NCBI GenBank assembly: GCA_963716525.1
Contig: OY970315.1
Span: forward strand, 1,116,001-1,180,000
Source of the DNA: JBBREP01 sp963716525
GTDB taxonomy: Bacteria; Actinomycetota; Acidimicrobiia; IMCC26256; PALSA-610
Direction: 5' to 3'
Length of the DNA: 64,000 nucleotides
A model generated the notes under the pieces. That model was not told the origin of the DNA and made no database searches. It was given only the letters and a program-made list of their open reading frames with translations. Position numbers and translations under genes: made by a program. Of the stretch, positions 17,592 to 24,878 are shown piece after piece. The first letter of the stretch is position 1; every line of letters begins with the position of its first letter.

Positions 17592-19026
17592 ACGAGTGCG
17601 CGAGCGCCGACCCGGCCGCGTGCCAGCCGCACATGCCGTGCGCTCCCGGGCCCGGCGGAGTCGACGCGGAGCAGAGATACACGCCGGCGATCGGCGTGCG
17701 GTAGGGATCGCGGCTGCGCACGGGCCGGAACAACAGCTGACGCAGGTCGAGCGCACCACCCGAGAAGTCGCCGCCGTGCAGATTCGCGTCGTGGTGCTCG
17801 AGCTCGGCCGGCCCGAGCACTGCGCGCGCCGCGACGATATCGCGAAATCCCGGCGCGAACAGCTCGATCTGCGACTCGATGGCGGCGACCGCGTCGTCGA
17901 GCGCGGCGCCCGAGTAGTCGACCCCCTGGGGCACGTGGCAATACGCCCAGAACGCGTGCAGGCCCGCGGGCGCACGGCTCGGGTCGGCGACGGTGGGCTG
18001 CCCGCAGAGCACGAACGGCCGCTCGGGCACGACGCCGCGCGCCACGAGTTGCTCAGCCGCGGCGATCTCGAACAGCGTGCCGCCCACGTGCACCGTCCCG
18101 GCATCGCGGCACGCCGGCGCGGTCCACGGCACGGGCTCGTGGAGCGCGTAATCGATCTTGCACGCGCCGGAACCGGGCCGGAAGCGCAAGAGGGCGTCGC
18201 GGTAACGGGCCGGTAGGCGCGCGCCACCGAGATCGACGAGCTGGCGAGGGCTCACGTCGAGCAGCACGGCGCGCGCGGGTGGCAGCTCGTCGAGCGACCC
18301 GACGCGGCGGCCGGTGACGATCTCGCCGCCGCCGTCGACCACTACTGCCGCGAGGGCGCCGGCGATGCGCTGGGATCCTCCACGCGCGAACGGCCAACCC
18401 ACGACCGTGCCGGCGGCCCCGAGCAACAGGCCCGATGCGCTCGTGCCGAGCTGCTCGAGGGGCACGGCGGCGTGCGCGGCCATCCCGGCGAACAGCGCCG
18501 CGGCCGCTTCGCCGTCGAAGTTCGACGCCAGGCGCGTTGCGGCTTGGATCGCGCCCACACCGAACCGTGCGGCCGTGAACGGCCGGCGCGGAAGCGGCCA
18601 CAACGGTGCGAACAGCGAGTCGGTGATCGCGTCCCAACGCCGCCCGAGCCGGCCGAAGCGGCGCCGCCAGCGCGCCGCGTCGGGACCGAGCGTGGCGCCG
18701 GTGCGGGCGGCGTCGGGGTCGAGCACGGCCGCCGCGCCGCCCTCGAGCGGGTGCGCGAGGGCCAGCGGCGGATGCGCCCACTCGAGACCGTGGCGTTCCA
18801 ACTCGAGTGCGCGGAATGCCGGTGACGACGCGCCGAACGGGTGCACCGACGAGCACACGTCGCGCACCACACCGTCGAGGGTGTCGGCGTCGGACGCGAC
18901 GCCGCCGCCGACGCGCGGTGCGGCCTCCACGACGAGTACGCGCCGGCCACCGAGCGCGAGGCGCGCCGCGGCGGTCAGCCCGTTCGGACCGCCGCCCACG
19001 ACGACCGCGTCGTACTCGTCCGGCAT
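17581..19026 (-). CDS. Phytoene-desaturase-like FAD-dependent oxidoreductase
   Basis: A 481-residue flavoprotein of the carotenoid desaturase / NAD(P)/FAD superfamily. The dinucleotide motif is VVVGGGPNGLTAAARLA at residues about 8-24, then VLVVEAAPRVGGGV. The C-terminal FAD motif lies near IAGVYLCSASTPPGPGAHG. No other carotenoid gene (crtB, crtE) is present, so carotenoid desaturation is not supported by context. Many actinobacterial paralogues of this type are of unknown function. Its start is 266 bases from the divergent repeat-protein gene. Confidence 0.82.
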   Translation of the reverse strand: MPDEYDAVVVGGGPNGLTAAARLALGGRRVLVVEAAPRVGGGVASDADTLDGVVRDVCSSVHPFGASSPAFRALELERHGLEWAHPPLALAHPLEGGAAAVLDPDAARTGATLGPDAARWRRRFGRLGRRWDAITDSLFAPLWPLPRRPFTAARFGVGAIQAATRLASNFDGEAAAALFAGMAAHAAVPLEQLGTSASGLLLGAAGTVVGWPFARGGSQRIAGALAAVVVDGGGEIVTGRRVGSLDELPPARAVLLDVSPRQLVDLGGARLPARYRDALLRFRPGSGACKIDYALHEPVPWTAPACRDAGTVHVGGTLFEIAAAEQLVARGVVPERPFVLCGQPTVADPSRAPAGLHAFWAYCHVPQGVDYSGAALDDAVAAIESQIELFAPGFRDIVAARAVLGPAELEHHDANLHGGDFSGGALDLRQLLFRPVRSRDPYRTPIAGVYLCSASTPPGPGAHGMCGWHAAGSALAHSFRE

Positions 19027-19125
19027 GGGGCGAGTCTGGCGCGCCGACGCGCCGACCCGGCCACCCGCCCGCGGCGTTCGCGGCTTTTGCCGGAACCGGT
19101 CACCAGCAAATCTGAACCGGCCGAG

Positions 19126-19211
19126 CCTCGCTCCAGGAGCGAGGTCTGACCAAATATGACGGCAATCTGACTGCCAGATCCGGCCACGCGGTTCGACACG
19201 CGAGTGGCCGG
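19126..19211 (+). promoter_or_regulatory. Two hairpins in the leader of the repeat/transglycosylase gene
   Basis: Hairpin 1 (19126-19144) is cctcgctc-cag-gagcgagg, a perfect 8-bp stem with a 3-base loop. Hairpin 2 (19180-19187 with 19204-19211) pairs ccggccac with gtggccgg. Both lie between the divergent genes starting at 19026 and 19293, so they are most likely in the 5' leader of the latter. No T-tract follows. I could not match the conserved segments of the c-di-AMP (ydaO) riboswitch often found before such genes. Confidence 0.35.
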
Positions 19212-19292
19212 GTACCTACCGTCGTCGCTGCCCTGACCTGGGGCAACGGGCCGAGTACCACCTCCGCTTCACCCTCCGAAAGGAACCTCCTG

Positions 19293-20606
19293 ATGACACG
19301 CGCGCGGACTACGAGCGAACGACGAACCTGCCACGCCGCGGCACCGCCCGGTGATACGACGGCCACCGTGCCCGCCGGGATCGCGGGCAGCGAGCGGCAC
19401 GCCGCTCGATGGACGGGACACACGAACACCGAGCGGCGCGCCGCCGGCGCGCGGCACCGCTCGGGCGCCCGCCGGCTGGCCCGAGCGGTAGTGGTCGCGA
19501 TGGCCGCGAGCGCCGCGGCCGCCACCGCGTCGACGGGCCGGGCCGCGGCCTCGGTCGCGTCGGCCAACCAGGTGCAGTCCTACGCCGGTGCCGCCGGCGT
19601 CAGCCCGGCGCCGGGCACGCCCTTCCACGCGGCGATGCGCGGCATCGCGGCGACACCGACCCGGCACGGCTACTGGCTCGCCGCGTCCGACGGCGGCGTC
19701 TTCAGCTACGGCGACGCGCACTTCGAGGGCAGCGCCGGCGCACTGCGGCTTGCGCGGCCGGTGGTGGCCATCGCGTCGAGCACCCGGGCCTGGGGCTACT
19801 GGCTCGCGGCCGCCGACGGTGGCGTCTTCAGCTACGGGAGCGCGCACTTCCACGGCAGCGCCGCGCCGTACCACCCGTTCGCGCCGATCGTCGGTATCGC
19901 CGGCACGCCGAGCGGGCACGGCTACTGGCTCGCGGCGGCCGACGGCGGCGTCTTCAGCTTCGGCGACGCGGTCTTCCACGGCAGCGCCGCGCCGTTCCAC
20001 CCCAGGGCACCGATCGTGGGTATCGCCCCGTCGCACACCGGCCGCGGCTACTGGCTGCTGAGCGCCGACGGGGGTGTGTTCGCCTTCGGCGACGCGCCGT
20101 ACCGAGGTTCGCTGTTCGGGTTCGCCCCCGGCAACGACGCGGTCGGGATCGCCGCAGCGGATGACGGCTACCTCGTGGCCCGGCGCACCGGTGCGGTCGC
20201 GTCGTTCGGTGCTCCCGCCGTGGGCGCGAGCGACCTCGCCGACTGGACGGCCGCCCCGACGGTCGGCATCGCCGCGTCGGCCGGCGGCTACTGGACGGTG
20301 CAGGGCGCCCCGCTCGTCGACCACATGGACGCGTTCCTCACGTGCACACGCTCGCACGAGTCGAGCCACACGCCCCCGGCGTTCGACAACGGCTACGGCG
20401 CGGTGAACCCGAGCGGCACGTACTTCGGCGCCTACCAGTTCGATCGCCGCACCTGGAACAGCACCGCCGGGGTCGCGGGCCGGACCGACCTGATCGGGGT
20501 CAACCCGGCAACGGCAAGCGTCGCCGACCAGGACCTGCTCGCGATGACGCTCTTCCACGAGCGCGGCGCGGCTCCCTGGATGGGTCGCTGCGCCGGTCTG
20601 CGCTGA
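19293..20606 (+). CDS. Exported GYWL-repeat protein with transglycosylase-like C-terminal domain
   Basis: A 437-residue protein. The first 88 residues are a long basic, alanine-rich leader with a hydrophobic core (LARAVVVAMAASAAAATAS), consistent with export. Residues about 125-330 are six repeats of roughly 39 residues with the core GYWLAAADGGVFSFGD then A-x-F-H-G-S. The last two repeats are degenerate. They probably form a beta-propeller. Residues about 345-437 (FLTCTRSHESS, then GTYFGAYQFDRRTW) match the transglycosylase-like / Rpf fold with E356 as the likely catalytic acid. A cell-wall cleaving or resuscitation role is inferred. The ribosome-binding site is AAAGGA, 8 bases upstream. Confidence 0.85.
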   Translation: MTRARTTSERRTCHAAAPPGDTTATVPAGIAGSERHAARWTGHTNTERRAAGARHRSGARRLARAVVVAMAASAAAATASTGRAAASVASANQVQSYAGAAGVSPAPGTPFHAAMRGIAATPTRHGYWLAASDGGVFSYGDAHFEGSAGALRLARPVVAIASSTRAWGYWLAAADGGVFSYGSAHFHGSAAPYHPFAPIVGIAGTPSGHGYWLAAADGGVFSFGDAVFHGSAAPFHPRAPIVGIAPSHTGRGYWLLSADGGVFAFGDAPYRGSLFGFAPGNDAVGIAAADDGYLVARRTGAVASFGAPAVGASDLADWTAAPTVGIAASAGGYWTVQGAPLVDHMDAFLTCTRSHESSHTPPAFDNGYGAVNPSGTYFGAYQFDRRTWNSTAGVAGRTDLIGVNPATASVADQDLLAMTLFHERGAAPWMGRCAGLR

Positions 20607-20620
20607 CCCGAGCCGATCCT

Positions 20621-20664
20621 GTGGTCCCACCAGGACGGTGAAATTCCGGTCCTGGTGGGACCAC
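20621..20664 (+). terminator. Perfect 16-bp inverted repeat, probable terminator
   Basis: gtggtcccaccaggac (20621-20636) is exactly complementary to gtcctggtgggaccac (20649-20664), with a 12-base loop containing gaaattc. It lies 14 bases after the repeat-protein stop. No U-tract follows, so termination would be of the stem-only type described for actinobacteria. Its presence argues against a kinase start at 20638. Confidence 0.6.
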
Positions 20665-20694
20665 GACGGCGAGCGGTCGGTACCGTCGACGGGC

Positions 20695-22302
20695 GTGAGC
20701 GACGTCGAACGCTTCGGCTTCGCCGAGGACGGACCGTGGGAGGTCGTGGTCGACGAGCTCGTCTGGCGGCGCGGGCTCGACCACGTGCGCAATGCGGCCC
20801 GTGATGCGGTCCCCACGCTCGTCGATCCGCATCGCCTCCCCCCGATCGGCCGGCTCGTGTCGGTCGCCGGCCGCGTCGGCACGGCGCTCTCGATCTGGGC
20901 GCTGACCGAGCGCCGCTGGGAACAGAGCCGGCGGCGGCGGGCGCTCTCGGCCCGCCTGCGCAACGCCTTCGCCGCGCTCGGGCCCACCTACATCAAGCTC
21001 GGCCAGATCATCTCCTCGGGCGAGGGCCTGTTCCCCGAAGAGCTGGTCTCCGAGTTCAAGCTGCTGCGCGACCGGGTGCCGCCCGAGCCGTTCGAGCACG
21101 TACGCCGGGTCGTCGAAGCCGACCTCGGTATGCCGCTCGACCGGCTGTTCGAGCGTTTCGAACGCGAGCCGATCGCCGCGGCATCGATCGCGCAGGTGCA
21201 CGGCGCACGGCTGCTCACGGGCGAAGAGGTCGTCGTGAAGGTGCAGCGCCCACGCATCGAACGGCTCGTGCGCGACGACCTGCGCGCGATGGCATGGCTC
21301 GCCCCGAAGCTCGTCGGCCGCATCCCGGTGGCCGCGCTCGCGAACCCGCCCGCGCTCGTCGACGTGTTCGCCGAGACGATCGTGGAAGAACTCGACTTCC
21401 GCCTCGAGGCCCAGAACATGCTCGACGTCGCAGCCGTCCTGGCTGAAACCGGGCAGCGCGCCATCGTCGTGCCGCGGCCCCACCCGCGCCACGTCACCCG
21501 CCGCGTGCTCGTGATGGAGCGCCTCGACGGCTTCGGATGGGACGACGTGGCCGGCATGAAGGACGCCGGCGTCGACACCGAGCAGGTGTTGCACTCGGGA
21601 CTCGTCGCGTTCATGGAAGGCGCGATGGTGTACGGCGTCTTCCACGGCGACCTGCACGGCGGCAACCTCTTCGTGCGCGCCGACGGCCGCACCGTGCTCG
21701 TCGACTTCGGCATCACCGGCCGCATGAACCCGAAGGAGCGCCTCGCCTTCCTCTTCCTGCTCGTGGGCGCGACGTCGGGCGACGTCCTTGGGCAGCTGCG
21801 CGCGCTGCGCGACCTCGGCGCCTTCCCACCCGATGTCGACCTCGACGCGGTCTTCCGCGATCTGGGTCTCGACCGCCCCCCGATCGACCCGACGCAGCTC
21901 CCGGCCGACGAGCTGCTCGACGAGCTGCGCGAGCTCACCAAGCAGCTCATGGCCTACGGCGCTCGCATCCCGAAGGTGCTGATGCTGCTCGTAAAGAACC
22001 TCATGTTCCTCGACGGCGCGATCGGCACGCTCGCACCCGACCTCGACATCCTGGGCGAGATCGAGGCGGTGCACCAGGAGATCGCCATGCGCCACGGCGA
22101 GCGACTCGCGGCCGAGATGGGCATCGACGCGAGCGCGGTCACCTACGACGCGGACGCCATGAAGGCCGCGATGGGTCTCGACGCATCGGTCGACCGGCTC
22201 GACTACCGCGACGTGCAGGACCGTCGCGACACCATCCGCCGTAACCTGCAGGCGAATCAGCAGGCGCGCCGGCGGCCACGCCGGCTCCGGCGCCCCCGCT
22301 GA
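20695..22302 (+). CDS. ABC1/UbiB-family atypical kinase
   Basis: A 535-residue protein of the UbiB/ADCK family. Diagnostic stretches are YIKLGQIISSGEGLFP (K-x-G-Q), AAASIAQVHGA (A-rich loop in place of a G-loop), EEVVVKVQRP (lysine), and HGDLHGGNLFV...VLVDFGITG (catalytic/metal residues). A C-terminal amphipathic region completes it. GTG 20695 is preferred over GTG 20638, because the latter lies in the loop of the inverted repeat at 20621-20664. Family members support quinone or lipid metabolism at the membrane through an ATPase activity; menaquinone is the likely quinone here. Confidence 0.85.
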   Translation: MSDVERFGFAEDGPWEVVVDELVWRRGLDHVRNAARDAVPTLVDPHRLPPIGRLVSVAGRVGTALSIWALTERRWEQSRRRRALSARLRNAFAALGPTYIKLGQIISSGEGLFPEELVSEFKLLRDRVPPEPFEHVRRVVEADLGMPLDRLFERFEREPIAAASIAQVHGARLLTGEEVVVKVQRPRIERLVRDDLRAMAWLAPKLVGRIPVAALANPPALVDVFAETIVEELDFRLEAQNMLDVAAVLAETGQRAIVVPRPHPRHVTRRVLVMERLDGFGWDDVAGMKDAGVDTEQVLHSGLVAFMEGAMVYGVFHGDLHGGNLFVRADGRTVLVDFGITGRMNPKERLAFLFLLVGATSGDVLGQLRALRDLGAFPPDVDLDAVFRDLGLDRPPIDPTQLPADELLDELRELTKQLMAYGARIPKVLMLLVKNLMFLDGAIGTLAPDLDILGEIEAVHQEIAMRHGERLAAEMGIDASAVTYDADAMKAAMGLDASVDRLDYRDVQDRRDTIRRNLQANQQARRRPRRLRRPR

Positions 22303-22339
22303 GCACGATCGACACGCCCGCGCACGATAGAGAGACCGG

Positions 22340-23197
22340 GTGCCCGAGCTCCCGCAGATGCAAGCACTCGCCGAGCGCCTCACCGACGCGATCGGCGAGC
22401 GCGTCTTCGTGGCCTACCAGCCGCTCGCGTTCCACACGTTGAAGACCGTCGTACCCGGGCCCGAGGCGTCGTTCGGCTCCAGGGTGGCGCGGGTCGGGCG
22501 CCGGGCCAAGTACCTCGTGTTCGAGCTGGATGCGGGAGTGCGGTTGCTGGTGCACCTCTCGCAGGCCGGCCGGCTCGACGTCGAAACACCGCCGAAGCGC
22601 ACGAAGCCCAAGGGCGCCGCGGTCCGCCTCGAGTTTGCACACGAACGGGACACAAATCTTGACCTGGCGCTGCTCCTGCGCGAGCACGGCACCGAGCGCA
22701 AGGCGGGCTGGTGGATGCTCGGACCGGGCGACGAGGGACCGCTCGCGAAGCTCGGGCCGGAGCCGGATTCGGCGGACTTCGAGACGTTCGTGATGACGGC
22801 CGACGACGGCCGCCGCATCCACACGATCCTGCGCGACCAGCGCACCGTCGCGGGGATCGGTCGGGGCTATGCCGACGACATCCTCCACCGGGCGCGCATC
22901 TCGCCGTTCGCGTCGCTCAAGTCGCTCGACGAAGCCACGCGCCGCGCACTCGTCGACGCGATCCGCGCCGTGCTCGCCGACGGCCTCGCCCGCGAGCGCA
23001 CGCGCACCGGAGGCCTGTCCGAGAACAAGCTCGGCGAGCACTTCGAGGTGCACGGCAAGTACGGGGTGCCGTGCCCCGCGTGCCACACCGATCTACACCG
23101 GGTCTCGTACGAGTCGCACGAGGTCGTGTACTGCCCGCAATGCCAGACGGGCGGCAAGGTGCTCGCCGACCGGCGCATGTCGCGGTTGCTGAAATGA
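22340..23197 (+). CDS. Fpg/Nei-family DNA glycosylase
   Basis: A 285-residue base-excision repair enzyme starting at GTG 22340. After methionine removal the N-terminus is PELPQMQ: the catalytic proline and glutamate are kept, while E5 of the usual PELPEVE is Q. The H2TH region includes GIGRGYADDILHRARISPF and the conserved GLSENKLGEHFEVHGKYG lead-in. The C-terminal zinc finger is CPACH...CPQCQ (C-x2-C...C-x2-C). The usual HLGMSG loop is HLSQAG, so this is a divergent paralogue closer to the Nei2-like branch. It overlaps lgt by four bases. Confidence 0.85.
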   Translation: MPELPQMQALAERLTDAIGERVFVAYQPLAFHTLKTVVPGPEASFGSRVARVGRRAKYLVFELDAGVRLLVHLSQAGRLDVETPPKRTKPKGAAVRLEFAHERDTNLDLALLLREHGTERKAGWWMLGPGDEGPLAKLGPEPDSADFETFVMTADDGRRIHTILRDQRTVAGIGRGYADDILHRARISPFASLKSLDEATRRALVDAIRAVLADGLARERTRTGGLSENKLGEHFEVHGKYGVPCPACHTDLHRVSYESHEVVYCPQCQTGGKVLADRRMSRLLK

Positions 23198-24087
23198 CCG
23201 CCGCGGCGTCGCTCGCGTTCATCCCGAGCCCGAAACACGGCATCCTGCACATCGGGCCGCTCCCCTTGCACGCCTACGGGTTGATGCTCGCGCTCGGCGT
23301 CGTCGCGGCGATCTATCTCGCCGAGAAGCGCGCGGTGGCCCGCGGGTTCGAAGCCGGCACGATCGGCGAGATCGCCACGGTGGTGATCGTCGCCGGCGTG
23401 GTGGGCGCACGCGTCTACCACCTGTTCACGGGCTACGACTGGAGTGCCGACGGCATCAGCGGCACGCTCGCGATCTGGCGTGGCGGGCTTTCGATCTGGG
23501 GCGCGGTGGGCGGCGGCGCGATCGCCGTCATCTACATGGCGCGCCGCAAGCACCTCGACACCGTGTTGCTCTGCGACGCGATCGGCCCCGCCATCGCCGT
23601 CGCGCAGGCCATCGGCCGCTGGGGCAACTGGTTCAACCAGGAACTCTTCGGCCGGCCCACCCGCCTGCCGTGGGGCCTCGAGATCGACGTGGCGCACCGT
23701 CCCGCGGGCTACAAGCAGTACGCCACGTTCCACCCGACGTTTCTGTACGAGTCGCTGTGGTGCCTGCTGATCTTCGCCGCGATCACGCTGCTCGAACGCC
23801 ACGGCCGGCTCCGGCACAAGGGACAGGCGTTCACGCTGTATGTGGCCATGTACACCTTCGAGCGCTTCTTCATGGAGCTGCTGCGGATCGACAAGGCGAC
23901 GCGCATCTTCGGCATGCGTTTCAACGCGCTGCTGTCGGCCGCGATCTGCATCGTGGCCACGATCGTGTTCGTGCAGCTCGGACGGCGCGAACCGGCCACG
24001 GCGGATCCCCGAGCCGGCGGCGAGGCTCCCGAGGCCGGATCCGGCGTTGAGGCGGCCGAGGGCGCGCCGCCGGCCGCCCCGACCTAG
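23194..24087 (+). CDS. lgt: Prolipoprotein diacylglyceryl transferase
   Basis: A 297-residue membrane enzyme that transfers diacylglycerol to the lipobox cysteine. The signature GRWGNWFNQELFGRPT is at about residues 143-158, and the conserved HAYGLMLALG and GARVYH elements are in place. Seven hydrophobic segments can be counted. The C-terminal 40 residues are low-complexity (acidic/Ala/Pro) and cytoplasmic. The ATG overlaps the glycosylase stop as ATGA. The window encodes at least two likely substrates, the lipoproteins at 7874 and 38874. Confidence 0.92.
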   Translation: MTAAASLAFIPSPKHGILHIGPLPLHAYGLMLALGVVAAIYLAEKRAVARGFEAGTIGEIATVVIVAGVVGARVYHLFTGYDWSADGISGTLAIWRGGLSIWGAVGGGAIAVIYMARRKHLDTVLLCDAIGPAIAVAQAIGRWGNWFNQELFGRPTRLPWGLEIDVAHRPAGYKQYATFHPTFLYESLWCLLIFAAITLLERHGRLRHKGQAFTLYVAMYTFERFFMELLRIDKATRIFGMRFNALLSAAICIVATIVFVQLGRREPATADPRAGGEAPEAGSGVEAAEGAPPAAPT

Positions 24088-24098
24088 ATTTGACGGCT

Positions 24099-24845
24099 GT
24101 GACTCTCGTCAGCGACCCCGCCATTGTCGCCGCACGCGCCGTCGACGCGGTGAAGATCTACGGCCGCGGTGACACCGAGGTGCGCGCGCTCGACGGTGTC
24201 AACGTGTCGTTCAACCGGTCGCGGTTCACCGCGATCATGGGCCGGTCGGGTTCGGGCAAGAGCACGCTGCTGCACTGCATCGCCGGGCTCGACCGCCTCA
24301 CGAGCGGCCACGTGTACCTCGGCGACGTCGAGATCAGCGCGCTCAACGAGAAGCAGCTCACGATCGTGCGCCGCGACCGGCTCGGCTTCGTGTTCCAGGC
24401 GTACAACCTCGTGCCCACGCTCACCGCGTTCGAGAACATCACGCTGCCCAGCACGCTCGCGAACCGCGCCCCCGACCAGGAAAGCCTCGACCGGGTCATC
24501 GACGTGGTGCGCCTGCGCGACCGGTTGCACCACCGACCGAGCGAGCTCTCGGGCGGGCAGCAGCAGCGTGTCGCCGTGGCCCGTGCCCTGGCGAACAGCC
24601 CCGAGGTCGTCTTCGCCGACGAACCCACCGGCAACCTCGACTCCAAGTCGGCCACCGAGATCCTGCACTTCATGCGCGACGCGGTCGACTCGCTCGGCCA
24701 GACGATCGTGATGGTCACGCACGACCCCAGCGCCGCGTCCTACGCGGACCGCGTGGTGTTCCTCGCCGACGGGCGGGTCGTCGACGAACTCGAGCAACCC
24801 ACCACCGACACCGTGCTCGAGCACATGATCCGCCTCGGCGACTGA
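24099..24845 (+). CDS. ABC transporter ATP-binding protein, MacB/LolD type
   Basis: A 248-residue ATPase with Walker A GRSGSGKST, Q-loop FQAYNLVPTLTAFENI, signature LSGGQQQRVAVARAL, Walker B VVFADEPTGNLDS and H-loop MVTHDP. The GTG at 24099 is chosen; TTG at 24090 is also in frame. It is followed after 33 bases by the large FtsX-like permease gene. Together they form a type VII (mechanotransmission) transporter, the class that moves lipoproteins, peptides or signals rather than importing solutes. Confidence 0.9.
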   Translation: MTLVSDPAIVAARAVDAVKIYGRGDTEVRALDGVNVSFNRSRFTAIMGRSGSGKSTLLHCIAGLDRLTSGHVYLGDVEISALNEKQLTIVRRDRLGFVFQAYNLVPTLTAFENITLPSTLANRAPDQESLDRVIDVVRLRDRLHHRPSELSGGQQQRVAVARALANSPEVVFADEPTGNLDSKSATEILHFMRDAVDSLGQTIVMVTHDPSAASYADRVVFLADGRVVDELEQPTTDTVLEHMIRLGD

Positions 24846-24878
24846 CCCGTCACACCTCGAGCGGGAGCGAGCAAACCG

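Noticed and set aside
17581..19026. Carotenoid biosynthesis locus
   Set aside because: Only a desaturase-like flavoprotein is present; no crtB, crtE or cyclase nearby.
19027..19292. c-di-AMP (ydaO) riboswitch
   Set aside because: Expected before such a gene, but the conserved sequence blocks could not be found.
19665..20300. Regular DNA repeats suggesting a CRISPR array
   Set aside because: They are the coding repeats of the GYWL protein, about 117 bases apart, without spacers.
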